From contig CP085830.1 in the NCBI GenBank assembly GCA_020809705.1, positions 1,674,001 to 1,738,000 on the forward strand: a DNA stretch of 64,000 bases. The letters run 5' to 3'. The notes beneath the pieces are model-generated. The model ran no database searches. It was not told where the DNA came from and saw nothing but the letters and a program-made list of their open reading frames with translations. This document shows positions 53,878 through 64,000 of this stretch, one piece after another. The first letter of the stretch is position 1; every line of letters begins with the position of its first letter. A program made the position numbers and the translations under genes. The DNA comes from Calonectria ilicicola (taxonomy: Eukaryota > Ascomycota > Sordariomycetes > Hypocreales > Nectriaceae).

Positions 53878-55507
53878 TTACTTCTTCAGTCTCAAGGACG
53901 CTCGCTTCTTTTTTCGCTCCTCGTACATGACCGTCACCGTTGTCGTTTGGAGGATGGCTCGTTCCACATCAATGTCATCGACATCGACATCGTCGCATAC
54001 GTCGTCTTCGTCCCAGATTTGGACCTCGCTGCCGGTATCCGCAAACTTGTTGAGTGACTCTTGGCGACGCAAGTGCTTGGCAATGGCCTTCTCTGGTGTA
54101 TCCCCGTCTCCTCCCTTGCCGATGGCCGTCTCGGTCGGTGATGCCTGTCCAATTGTTTTGAGGTCGAATCCTGCAGACTGATCAGGCGTCATGTTGAATC
54201 TGTCGGCTTGCTTCTTTTTCCTTCCGAGTGTTCTGAACCGGTGTTGGTGACATGATCCCTTGATGTGATATTCGCCAATGAGTTTGGGCGCCACGTGAAG
54301 AACGAATCGGCGGATGGTGGTCAATGACGCGCAGACGATGAGCAGGTTGGATTCGACGAAACTAAAAATGCACCACGTTAGTTGTGTGTTTAAAATGTAG
54401 GTTTGTTATGCGAATGCGCCACTTACATCCAGACAATCGCATTAGCAAAGACCCAAGTGGAGTCGTAATTGTTCAAGATGGGGAGCAGAAGCACCAGCCG
54501 GACCACTGAAGTCACAAGTGTGCTATGGCGTGGAACACGTGTTAGCAATATCCGATACTTTACGCGGAACATGACACTTACGCTGAACCAATGGTGAAGA
54601 GCAAAATGAGACCGAGCTTTTGGCGCGGAGGCATCTGCAGGCGCACAATCATGGGGATGGGCATCACCAACAGAATCAGATCCGTCAGGATTCCAAGCCC
54701 GGCTGTGGCGATATAGATAGCCGGCCGGTTCACGCACTCCCCTTTTATCTCGAGGCTCCAGCTTGCTGAGATGGGCTTGCATCCAAAAATGATGGCGAGA
54801 AACGCGGCCGTGTTGTACCCTATGACGAGAAATAGCGAGAGGTACACGCAAATTTTCCACCACCTCTGGGGCGAGAGCTTATGGTAAAAGAGGATGAGGG
54901 ATGTTTTTGTAAACCCCATTTCCACAGCGTATAATATGGGTGCTAAAACCATCATCTGCAAAAGGTGTTAGTCTCTCACTTCTCACAATTGAAATGCAAA
55001 GAGAGAACGCGAAAAAAGAAATTATGAAGAATCATTAGCGGCTCACCTTATTCCCCAAACTAAACTCCGTGAGGGATATCTCCCAAACATGTACTCCCAT
55101 TAAACACCAGGCAAATGATACTGTTGACAGGTTAATAGACCGACTTCATCAGATGTTTTCCCACAAGAGCACTTACTGAGGAGCACAGCCTGGAGTCCGA
55201 TGGATGATATCCACCCAACAGTGAGGCATGCTGCAGTGTTGGTGTTAGCAACCTTCAATCTCAATCTCATGACGCGGCCGGCTCCCAGCGTCTCATACAT
55301 ACCTGTTTCTGCATCCAACTTGCGCAGTAACCAGAGCTTAATGTACAGAAACTGCCCAAAAAACAAGAGGGCCAGGCTCATGCCAACGCCGGCTAGAACG
55401 TAGGCCGCAAGCACATTTTTCCTGACTGGGTCATCAAAGTTGACGTCGTACCCGGTTGGGGCTGTCGTAAAGACCGTGACCCCATCGACGGTTGGGAACG
55501 CACGCAT
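53878..55507 (-). CDS. fungal rhodopsin-domain integral membrane protein (PTH11-related)
   Basis: Six exons read leftward, 55507-55303, 55230-55177, 55120-55047, 54955-54582, 54522-54427 and 54361-53878, give 428 residues. Seven membrane helices are seen, with GVHVWEISLTEFSLGNK before TM3, where the Trp-Glu pair is typical. FTKTSLILFYHKLSPQRWWK and IFGCKPISASW carry the helix 3-4 features, and ECVNRPAIYIATAGLGILTDL with VWIFVESNLLIVCASL finishes the set. Proteins of this kind are called rhodopsin-domain or PTH11-like and are suspected G-protein-coupled receptors of Pezizomycotina, with ligands mostly unknown. The 130-residue cytosolic tail is basic, then acidic (DEDDVCDDVDVDDID). The start at 55507 (MRAFPTVDGV) was chosen because the upstream Met gives a non-conserved extension. 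Confidence 0.88.
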
Positions 55508-57443
55508 CGTCTTCCCTCGAGCGGCCCGCGACTCCCAGCAAAAGTTGTCGTCGAATGCATTCACTTTCGTTTCCCGGTCGATCAAAGTTGATTTTGCCGC
55601 AGGGGTTTTTTTCTTAAGGCTGAACCAGAAAATAAGAACTGAACAAAACCCTCACCAGTGTCCGCTTCTATCTGGAGGGGGGGGATCCGTAGTTGATCGC
55701 CGTCCTGGGTAAGGGGGGGAGAGAAGTTGTTTAGAGATCCTGGCCACCGTCCACAAATGAGAATAAAAGCTGGTCGAGACAGATATCGATGGCAACCGCG
55801 GCAAAAAGACCTCAATCCACACGCCAGGTAGGATTGAGTGGTGGAATGATTTGGAGGGTGGCGACTTGGGAAGGGTGTGGAGCAGAGAGACAAGAGAGGT
55901 TGGGTCAACAACCACACAATAACCAGATTCAGCACAGCCGAATTAAGAAAAGTCGAGTCAACGAAGGGAGGAGAAGGAAGAAAAAAGAAACGAATGACGG
56001 CCAGGTCAGGTTCAAAGCGGAAACGCCTTGGATTGAGAGAAGAGAGTAAGCCGCAAGGGGACCTGCTTTCGAGAAGCCAACCACGTTCTTTCCCTCGCGG
56101 GCGCTGAGAGAGAGAGAGATGGAGGGGGGGGGCATAACTACATAGATAAAACATGGGCGAGCCTGGGGAAACCCAGCATAGGCATTGTTGCATCCACGCT
56201 AACTCAGGCGTACGTGTGTTGGCCGTACATACAACGACCATCCAGAGCTGGAGGACGCCGGGACCGCAGAGCCGTCCCAGTGTCCGCCTTCTTTTCTGGG
56301 ACGTAGATGATGCAAGGTCACCAGCCCGCAGAACCCAGCACATTATTCCGACTGGCCTGTCTCGCTGATTGACTTTGGCATGGTCCAATGCCCGTCCCCA
56401 CTCCGGTGCTTTTTTCCCTTTTGTCCTTGGCCTTTTGGGGGGGGGGTTCGTGGGTGGTGTTGTGCGTCCCGTGAAGGGCGGTGGCGGCGGCCTTTCGAGG
56501 CGGGCGAAATTGAATCCAAGGCCGGCCGGCTTCACGATGTGAGACGTCGGGGCTCCCGCCGGAATGGTCTGGTTCCTTCCTTTTTTTTTTCCTGTTCTTC
56601 TTGATCTTGATCCAAGGGCCAACAGCCCTGCTTTTTTTCATTTCCGTTTCTTTTTTCAGCTCTCATGCCCGCCCTCGGGGTTGACGACTACCACCACCAC
56701 AGGCCACATCCGCTGGGTTTCACAATTCCCGCCTGGCCGCTCCAAGAGAGATTCACGGACAGGGATGCCGGGTGATGCAAGATCGGGCCGGGGCCTGGCC
56801 TGGCCTGGCTGGTTCAGACGGTACGGCCCAGATTTTCCATTTTTTTTCCGGCCACGATAGTCGCTGGCTTGCTCGAGCAGATGCTAGAAAAGAGTCCGAT
56901 TTGAGTTTTAGATTGTCGTCTGATCTAGATTGTGCCGACCTTCGTCTCGGTAAATCTCCCACATCCCATCCCCCCCTCCCCTGCGCACATCTTTTTTTCT
57001 TTTTTGTGCTGCCGCGTGTCGTCCCTGTGTTTGCAGGACGAGTTTGCTGCACCCCGTTTTTTTAGAGCTTGCGTACGCGCGCTGTCAAATAGAGAACCGG
57101 GTTGAACCAACAACAAGCAGAAGAAAAACACAGCCAAAAAATAAATTAAAGCCCACCGGGCGCTCGACTGTCAGTCAGTCGTTTCTTCTCCCGCTCCCTA
57201 GCCCGCCCGCCGCCCGCCCGCTGTGCTCGTTCGCAGCCCGAGCCTAACCGGACCAGCCAGCGCCGGCCGGCAGCTAAAAAGAGGAGCCAAGTTGCAACGC
57301 TTGAAATCCTTCAAGAGAGGGCCTGGCGGGGGGCGCCCCAGCAGCAGCAGCAAACAGCAATCAACGCTCCCCAACCCAACCTCTCTCGTCTAACAAAACA
57401 AAAATAGCCATGGGAACCCCTGCTTCCCATGCGAGATCTTCGA

Positions 57444-57479
<36 letters not shown>

Positions 57480-58167
57480 CCTGTCACCCGGCGAAACACC
57501 TCGTGCTTGCGCTGATGCACAGATGGCGCGAATCGAGATGCCGCCTTTGAGCCTCTTTTCATGCGACCCGGATGCGACTGGCCCAAAACGGCCCTGTTTC
57601 TTGTCCGTCGATCCTTGCTATGCGGCCCATCTGCTTTCTTTTCTTTTCTTTTTTCCCCTTCCTCCCCGCGATTTCAAGCCCGTGAGTGAGTTGGCCTTCC
57701 AGAACGCCGCCGTCCTGCGCTGGCCACGCGCGAGCTAAGGCATGCCAGGCATGCGACAACCGCGCTAGGGCGCAACGCTGCGGGGGCCGGTGGCTGGGAC
57801 GCTACGCTGCAGGACCCTGGCGCAGCTTGGACATGTTTCTTGTCTGCAAAGCAAAAAGAGAGTTGGCTCTGTCAAAAAGTCACTATCGAGATGGCCCTTG
57901 CTTGCAGATTAAAGGGGACTTGTACTTTGGCGATGACGAATCTAGTCACTACCCGACGTCGCAATAGCCGCTGCGGCTGAGAGGAAGGATGCTTCTATTC
58001 TTCGTATTTTTTCATCATTACATTAACTATGTACTGTGAGCCGTTGGGGACCGACTCGGCGATTAATCGTCTTCCCATATGCGCAACTTGTGTCCATGCT
58101 CTGCTTCCTGCATTGTTCTTTTTTTGCACTAACCTCGATCCTTCGCCCTGCTACGCACCGGCGCTCT
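55508..58167. other. long pyrimidine-rich spacer
   Basis: About 2.7 kb. It contains a 346-codon minus-strand frame (55582-56622) that I judged spurious, the (TC)15 microsatellite at 57447-57476 and many poly-T tracts. It presumably includes the promoter of the rhodopsin-like gene and the 3' flank of the GDPD-like gene. Confidence 0.5.
57447..57476 (+). repeat. TC microsatellite
   Basis: Fifteen TC units, 30 bp, uninterrupted. Confidence 0.9.
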
Positions 58168-59412
58168 CTAGACCTTGATCTTGAAGCAGTTGGCGTAGTA
58201 GGTTGCAGTGGCACTCCAATCGGAAAATAGTCCAACAATGCCAACCTGGCGCCAGAGCACGTCCACCAGCTTGTAAATGTCGCCGTCCTTCTTGATGATG
58301 TTTTGGATCGAGCTGTAGTAGTAGTCGCCCTTGATGCCGCCCGAGATGGGAGGGGATCGTTCCAAGCTCCACGAGACGATGCCGAGGCCGAGCTTCTTGG
58401 CTGTCGTGGCGTACTCGCTGGGCACGATCTCGCCGTCCTGTTCCTTGACAAGGTACGGCAGAGGAGGCGCCACGTACTTGACACCATCCTTGGCGTACTG
58501 GGTGAGGTTCTTGACGGCGAGGGGGTATGTCTCATTCGTGTCGCCGTTCTCGTCGAGATACAAGGCCTGGGCGCCAAACTTGGGGTCGTTCTTGAGCCAG
58601 TACAGAATGTCACTATATAAGAAGCTCTGTGTCCACACGCGCGACGGCTTGATGCCCATCTCCTTGAACTCGTCAATGAGCTGTTGCGCATACATTTCCT
58701 GAGTGTAGTTGCCCTCAAAAGGCATTTCGACCTCGGGCGTCTTAAGCTCGGGCGTAAAGTCGAGACCCAAGGAATCGGTCAGAGTAATGTGCTCCTTCAG
58801 AGTGAGGACCGTAGCGCAGGACGAGCTGTAGAGGTCGGTCCTCCAGGCGGGAGTGCCGTGAAGATAGGCCTCGGGCGTGGTGGCGCTCGAGTTGGAGCCG
58901 TCCATCTTTGCGCACAGGGTCTTGAACTCCTTGAGAGTAATATCGCTGGTGCAGCACTTGGCTGACGCGGCCGTGCCATTGCCGGCGGCCTGGAAGGGCT
59001 GAGTGCACTTGGCATTGAGCTCGGGGATGTTGACAATGTTGGTTGTCGTGTGCAAATCGCATTGGCTGTGACGGCACACAAGCTGACGGTCCTTGGTGAA
59101 GGCAACATCGCACTCGAGGATACCGGCACCCATGCGAGCTCCGGCGAGAGCCGACTCAAGAGAGTGCTCGGGGATCTGGAGGGTGCCGCCGCCACGGTGG
59201 GCAATGGACCACTTAGAGGGCTTCATCTTGTCATTGGAGCACGATTCGAGCTTCTGCTTGAGCTCGCCATCATCAAGGCTGTTGACCAAGTAGTACGGAC
59301 GAGGTCCAAGCTCAATCTGCTTGATTGGTTTGACGCTGAACTTGCTGGCGGGCGCAGCAGCAACTGGGACGGCAACGGCCAGACCGGCCACGAGGGGGGT
59401 TGTGAATCGCAT
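58168..59412 (-). CDS. secreted glycerophosphodiester phosphodiesterase-like protein
   Basis: One exon, 414 residues from Met at 59412. Residues 1-20 form a signal peptide (TPLVAGLAVAVPVAAAPA). The GDPD barrel begins WSIAHRGGGTLQIPEHSLES, with the His and the Glu of the metal site, then GAGILECDVAFTKD with Glu and Asp, and LVCRHSQCDL with the second His. These are the family's catalytic set for cleaving glycerophosphodiesters to glycerol-3-phosphate and an alcohol. Several Cys and N-glycosylation sites suit secretion. The in-frame Met 26 codons upstream gives an unlikely leader and was not used. The gene is transcribed in the same direction as the chitinase to the right. It may serve phosphate gain from phospholipid breakdown products, which is inference. 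Confidence 0.88.
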   Translation of the reverse strand: MRFTTPLVAGLAVAVPVAAAPASKFSVKPIKQIELGPRPYYLVNSLDDGELKQKLESCSNDKMKPSKWSIAHRGGGTLQIPEHSLESALAGARMGAGILECDVAFTKDRQLVCRHSQCDLHTTTNIVNIPELNAKCTQPFQAAGNGTAASAKCCTSDITLKEFKTLCAKMDGSNSSATTPEAYLHGTPAWRTDLYSSSCATVLTLKEHITLTDSLGLDFTPELKTPEVEMPFEGNYTQEMYAQQLIDEFKEMGIKPSRVWTQSFLYSDILYWLKNDPKFGAQALYLDENGDTNETYPLAVKNLTQYAKDGVKYVAPPLPYLVKEQDGEIVPSEYATTAKKLGLGIVSWSLERSPPISGGIKGDYYYSSIQNIIKKDGDIYKLVDVLWRQVGIVGLFSDWSATATYYANCFKIKV

Positions 59413-60223
59413 TCTTGGAACTGAGACAAGATCAATTGGGTCTAAGAAACAGCAATTAAGCACAACAACCACTGGAGGAATTGACCACACTGGAGCTCTC
59501 CAAGTCCAAGACTAGAAATGAGACTGGCAAAAGACTGGCAATAAAAGCATACGGTCTCTCGGGCGTCGTGCTCTTCTTATGGCAGCGTAGCTCAACATGA
59601 TGATCCGCATCGGATAAGCCTATTTGGGAAGTTCTGTCTTGACATGATAGACAGGCCGCCAAGCCAAGCAAGCCATGTGCTCATCCGCTACATGGATGTG
59701 ATGAACCAATCTCACCAATCTCAGCCGTCTCGCGCGACTGAGCCGAGGGCATGTCCACACATGGTTGTCTTCGCCGAATGTTCGGTCTCTAGTTTGGCAT
59801 AGTCGCGTCCCAATTGACTGGGAATGTTGCAGTCGATCCTCTCGTCGTGCCTGTGAGAAACAAGGTTTCAAGGTAATGGTATAAGCTTAGAGGCATATCA
59901 AGGAGCTATCTGCTAGCACGTGCGGGGAAGCTAAGAACAGACTATTCGCTCCCCGTCGAAGCGTGTTGCAGCTGAAGCGTCTGATTCGTCCCAGTCAGAC
60001 TCCCGCCCTGGGTGGGGCCTATCACACCTCGGTCATTCGACAACCGGCTACTCCGGGCTGATATGGATGAAGTATCAATTGAGGAGCCAAGCCCGTTGAT
60101 ATGGAGCTTTAAGGCCTGCTTCATATTCGCGGAATCTAAGTGTCTTGCACTCTTCCCCCACATAATGTGCAATAATCATCTCACCTCGACCAAATCCTTT
60201 GACAAGCGAGCGTCCTGCCCCAC
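59413..60223. other. spacer between GDPD-like and chitinase genes
   Basis: About 810 bp holding the GDPD promoter and chitinase 3' flank. No gene seen. Confidence 0.5.
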
Positions 60224-61513
60224 TCAAAGCTCATCCTTGGGTGCCTTTGCATCTCTGAGCTTGCGAACTTCCTCGACTGTGGCTCTTAGGAGCTCGAATC
60301 GGGGAGCGTCCTCTCCCAGACCCCAGGCAAACACTCCCCCCACGTCAAGCTGCGGAACAAGTTCCTGAACCTTCCGTTGAATGCTCTTTGCCGTATCGAA
60401 TGACCACCATCGCTTTTCCCGAGCATCCCAGTAATAGTAGCTTCCATCTTCATCATAACTTCCATCAACTTGCGCACGTGCAAAGGATTCGGCCACTTCC
60501 TTGGGTGTTTCGTCATGCCAGCTAAAAGCACCAGTCTTGCCCATGTCAGCCCCAGTTTTGGGATCTTCGAGCAGTTGGGTAGGACAACCGCGTGGATCAT
60601 CCGGGTTGCATTCTTGCGTCATGAACCATTTAACGTAGTATCCAAAGCCCAGGTTGAGCTGATGGGGTGGGGCACCACGGCTGATATATCGCTGGACGGC
60701 GTCGAGCGAATCAGCAACACCACTATGGTGCTTTGTGACGGTATCGCGGCGGTTCATAAGATCATAGGTCATAACATTCAGAAAGTCGACCTGCTTCATA
60801 AGTCTGGAAATTGTGGATGGGGTAAATGCCATCAAGTCAATTTCCTTGCCTGGCACTGCAATAGTGAGGAGTTTGCCAGGAGCCAGTGCCGCACGGATAT
60901 CTTGAATGAGTGAAACAAAAGCTTCAATCTCCCACTCGCGCTCCGAGTTTGGAACCTCCTTGTAGTCGTCACGGTTTCCTCTATCCTGTGGTGAGTGCGA
61001 TTCCAAAAGTTGGGGCTGCGTGATGAGCAAGAGCTTGCATACCCCGGATATTCCCAATCAATGTCAACGCCATCAGCACCAGTCGACTCAACCATGGCAG
61101 CGACGTGCTTGGCCCATCGTTTCCTCGAAGAATCCGTTTCGGCGGCGATGGAGAAGCCGGCATTATCGCCCCATCCGCCAATGGCAATGGTGACCTTGGT
61201 CCCCGGAGCAAATTTGGGGCGAACGTCGTCGACGGTGGTGAACAAGGGCCACTCGGACGGCGTCTCATCTACATTGAAGGTATCAGAGCGCATAAATGCA
61301 AGAATCACGTGGGTGATTTCGGCCGCGAGTTCCTTGGCTGGTACAACGTTGTGCTGCCTAGGTGGTCGCGGATAGCTGATTAGCGGTGAGTTGACCAACC
61401 ATGCATGGGCAGAGCTACCCAGTGAGGTACATGATGCACCGGAGAGGATCCATGTTGGATGCTGCAATAACTATCGTCCAGATGGCCAACAGCCAGGGAA
61501 GCGAGGCGCGCAT
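60224..61513 (-). CDS. secreted chitinase, GH18
   Basis: Three exons read leftward, 61513-61419, 61357-61043 and 60980-60224, give 388 residues. Exon 1 codes for a signal peptide (MRASLPWLLAIWTIVIAAS) and the first strand RCIMYLTGQHNVVP, which is completed across intron 1. The GH18 catalytic motif is ADGVDIDWEYPG with Glu as acid, and TIAIGGWGDN supplies the SxGG-like strand. MTYDLMNRRD and FNLGFGYYVKWF-like elements follow in the barrel, and FAWGLGED near the end is the final strand. It hydrolyses chitin or related N-acetylglucosamine polymers outside the cell. No chitin-binding module is present. The acceptor of intron 2 (ATAG then AGG) was picked because it alone keeps frame. Confidence 0.92.
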
Positions 61514-63318
61514 TGCTGGAGCTCGAGATGCGATGGTGGTGAACAAGACGGTGAGTGTGTGGGGAGAAGATGGGGCGGGCAGCCCGTGTTTCGATTGGTG
61601 TGTGAGGCACCAAGGCAGCCCAAGAGAGAGGGTTGCCGGCATGCAGGTACCCGCAATCAATTGGTAAGTAGGAGACGTTTAGCGGGCGCAAGCAAGTGTT
61701 AGTTGAAGTTAATGTAATCCGACAGGGAGCAACAGTGCCATCTTGCCTCTGCAGCGCCCTGAAGATCTCGCGAGGTGGGGCTGGTGAATCTACCCCCTCC
61801 ACTTTGAACCTCTTAGATGAGGGAGATGGAAAGCATTTAATCGTATTAAACCACCTAGTATTCTCGTATAACTTGATGTCAAGTTTGGATCCTGGTCATG
61901 ATACCTGGATCCTACAAGACGGGGAGAATCCTCATCTTGAACTGAACTGAACTCTAGCTGCCAAGGGCATCTTGCAGCCGTCAACAATCATGTACTCGTT
62001 GGGAATACAAACAGATTACTAGACGGAGCAATAGGATTATCGGATCGAGGAGAATACAACTCTATTTGATCGCTAATTAGTACCAATATGGGTCTAGGCT
62101 GCCGGCGGAGTCCATGCTATCTACCAAGGTCATGATGTACGCGTATTGATCTCTGATATGCTTTCTATTTTGGGGTGCAGGTGCCATCGTCTCCTATCGT
62201 CTCTTAGGACGATTACCAAGAACTGCAAGTGCTCGCGTGATGCTCGCCCATTCTGACCGAATTTGAGTTTAAAGGAAAGGAGCTAATCTCGCTGACAAGG
62301 ATATGTTGTAGGAGAAAGCTGTCATGAGGATCAGGCATCGTATTCATTCGGACTCGCATTCGTTCGGTCTCGCGGTGGATGATGAAAAGACTGAGAAGAT
62401 GTGGCAGCTGGAAATTGACAAGCCATACTAACAAATACAATGCGCTCTCTATCCTCGGACGGACGGAATAATATGGACCACGTTTGAGAACCGAAATTGG
62501 ATGAACAAAGTGGTTTCGAAACAGTGCGGCTGCTGAAAATTAGGCTCACGACCGCTGATGCTCACACCACAGCACGGCACTAGGTCGTAATGAATATGGA
62601 TACAGCGCTTGCCTGACACAAAGAAGCAAATGTGCCAAGAGATATGGAACAGATGAGAGTCGGTAGGCAATTTCCGGTGGTGGGCCCAAACTGCGTCATT
62701 CGGTGTCTCAGGTCTCACAGCGCCCATCGTGACTGGTGGGAAAACCACAGCAGCGTTTTAAAACAACGACTTCGCCATGATGCCCGTTTAGGCGGAACAA
62801 GGCCGCCGAGTCTTTAAGCTTAAACCTTAAGCCTTTATTCTTGTTTGCTTGCCCTGATGAATGTTCCAGCGCTGCCAGTGACGTTTAGCTTAATGTAAGC
62901 GACGGCCGCTAAAACTGTCAATACGAGTTTGGAAATACCGTTTTGAGAGCCGCCTACTGATCAATTCCCCACAGCTAGTGTGTGTACGTACGGTACGGAC
63001 TGGCCGCTCGTTCTTGGCTGTCCAATTATTCCGCCAGCGATCATGACGACAAAGTTTATGACTGGGATGCAATGACATGTCAACCATTGCTACGTGCTGT
63101 AACAATGCCCAGAAATACCGTTGCGGCGAATAAATGCTACCCCCCTCCGGACGAATTCCCCCCTGCAATATGCTTGCTTTGTAGCAGATCTTGCTGATCA
63201 GGACTCCGCCTTCAACAACCCATATAAGTTATAAACGAGCCACTCTATCCTTATCTCTTCTTCAGCAGAGTTTTGGTGCATACCCACTGTTGCTTAATTT
63301 CCTATCCCTACTATCATC
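61514..63318. other. divergent spacer between chitinase and beta-helix genes
   Basis: About 1.8 kb holding both promoters; no supportable gene within. Confidence 0.5.
63222..63229 (+). promoter_or_regulatory. TATA-box candidate for beta-helix protein
   Basis: ATATAAGT lies about 95 bp before the ATG at 63319. Confidence 0.4.
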
Positions 63319-64000
63319 ATGGTTCGCTTCTTCGTCCCCCCGACAGTGCTGGCACTGGTTTCCCTTGCACAAGCTCAGTGCGGTTCTGGTACACCCGATG
63401 CCGTAGTCTCCGGCTCCGGCGGCACCTTTACAGCTACTGCAGGCGGGAGCTCCGTGTACTCTGGCTCCAACTATCTTACAGCAATCCAGACTGCCCTCGA
63501 CTCCATCTCCAGCGGCCAGCGAGTTGCTGTCACGGCATCGGGCTCCATTGGTGCTGGCACCATCACCATCAGCAGCGGCAAGACCTTTGAAGGCTGCGGT
63601 ACCATTGACGCTACTCTGCGCAATGGACGCGGTGCTATCGAATCCACCGATACCTCGGACGTTCAAATTCCATACCTCACCATGACCGGTAACCCATACT
63701 TTGGCTTGCGGTTCTCTGGTACTTCAGGCCTGGTGTTAGGCGAGATCACCATGAACCTGAGTGGCGGTATCGGTATCCGGTTTGACCGAGACAGGGCTGC
63801 AAACTCAAACGTGAAGATGGGAGTAATCTCCGTCACTGGCGCCAGCAGCCATGCCGTTGAGACCTGGAATATCGACGGCCTCACAATTGACTCCGTTATC
63901 GCTCGGGATGTTGGTGAATGCGGCTTGCTGCTCCAGAACACCGTCAATGCCAAGGTTGGGCTTGTCGACGGTGACAATGCTGGCGCCGGCACCGGCTATG
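63319..64000 (+). CDS. secreted right-handed beta-helix (pectin-lyase-fold) protein, cut by window end
   Basis: The frame is open from the ATG at 63319 to the edge, 227 codons, with no intron so far. Residues 1-19 form a signal peptide (MVRFFVPPTVLALVSLAQA). The mature part starts QCGSGTPDAVVSGSGG and goes on in short repeated strands with Gly, Ser, Thr and Asn (GAGTITISSGKTFEGCGTID, IPYLTMTGNPYFGLRF, TWNIDGLTIDSVIARDVG). This is the rhythm of a parallel beta-helix. Fungal proteins of this type are often annotated as pectate-lyase-like, but the visible part shows no catalytic set that I can name, so activity is open. Confidence 0.8.
   Translation, partial: MVRFFVPPTVLALVSLAQAQCGSGTPDAVVSGSGGTFTATAGGSSVYSGSNYLTAIQTALDSISSGQRVAVTASGSIGAGTITISSGKTFEGCGTIDATLRNGRGAIESTDTSDVQIPYLTMTGNPYFGLRFSGTSGLVLGEITMNLSGGIGIRFDRDRAANSNVKMGVISVTGASSHAVETWNIDGLTIDSVIARDVGECGLLLQNTVNAKVGLVDGDNAGAGTGY

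Noticed and set aside
55582..56622. 346-codon minus-strand frame upstream of the rhodopsin-like gene
   Set aside because: Composition is Pro/Arg/Ser/Leu-rich with translated homopolymer runs and no domain. It lies in a GC-rich leader and looks like a chance frame.

Overview
The window reads as nuclear DNA of a filamentous ascomycete, most likely a Sordariomycete and perhaps Hypocreales. The grounds are short GT-AG introns of about 50-80 nt, fungus-specific families (RTA1-like, MARVEL, PTH11/rhodopsin-like membrane proteins, PNP-NACHT-ankyrin NLRs, NmrA-like, Dal5-type MFS) and a TTAGGG-type interstitial repeat. Species cannot be fixed by eye. I assembled about 23 protein genes, splicing them by hand and checking that the frames close. 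No rRNA, tRNA, CRISPR array or recognisable transposase was seen.

Left part (about 1-26 kb, accessory-looking, more AT-rich between genes). It holds a partial NmrA-like reductase, a Dal5-type MFS permease, a zinc-less MDR reductase with a probable mitochondrial presequence, a glutathionyl-hydroquinone reductase, and a PNP-NACHT-ankyrin NLR broken by a frameshift. A possible small Cys-rich gene, a second Dal5-type permease, a seven-exon aldehyde dehydrogenase and an alpha/beta hydrolase follow. Then come a small secreted Cys-rich protein, a regulator-like protein without a visible zinc cluster, an RTA1-like membrane protein with a frameshift and an RNase H-like gene with an in-frame TAG. The redox enzymes and permeases could serve uptake and detoxification of aromatic or aldehyde compounds, but no polyketide, peptide or terpene backbone enzyme is present.

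Right part (about 27-64 kb, mostly intact). Housekeeping genes MSH6 and DPH2 sit among an FAD monooxygenase, a secreted beta-trefoil lectin, two MARVEL membrane proteins, a 964-residue fungal protein of unknown function, a rhodopsin-like integral membrane protein and four secreted enzyme or enzyme-like genes: GH43 arabinanase, GDPD-like, GH18 chitinase and a right-handed beta-helix protein cut by the window end. Intergenic spacers of 2-4 kb are large and rich in pyrimidine tracts and microsatellites.

The most notable signals are three reading-frame lesions confined to the left 26 kb. One is a TAG codon inside an otherwise conserved RNase H frame, which could be a decayed gene or a target of the A-to-I mRNA editing known from Sordariomycete sexual tissue. 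Others are near-identical 102-bp ankyrin units in the NLR, a GC-AG intron, a 33-nt microexon and an interstitial telomere-like repeat.
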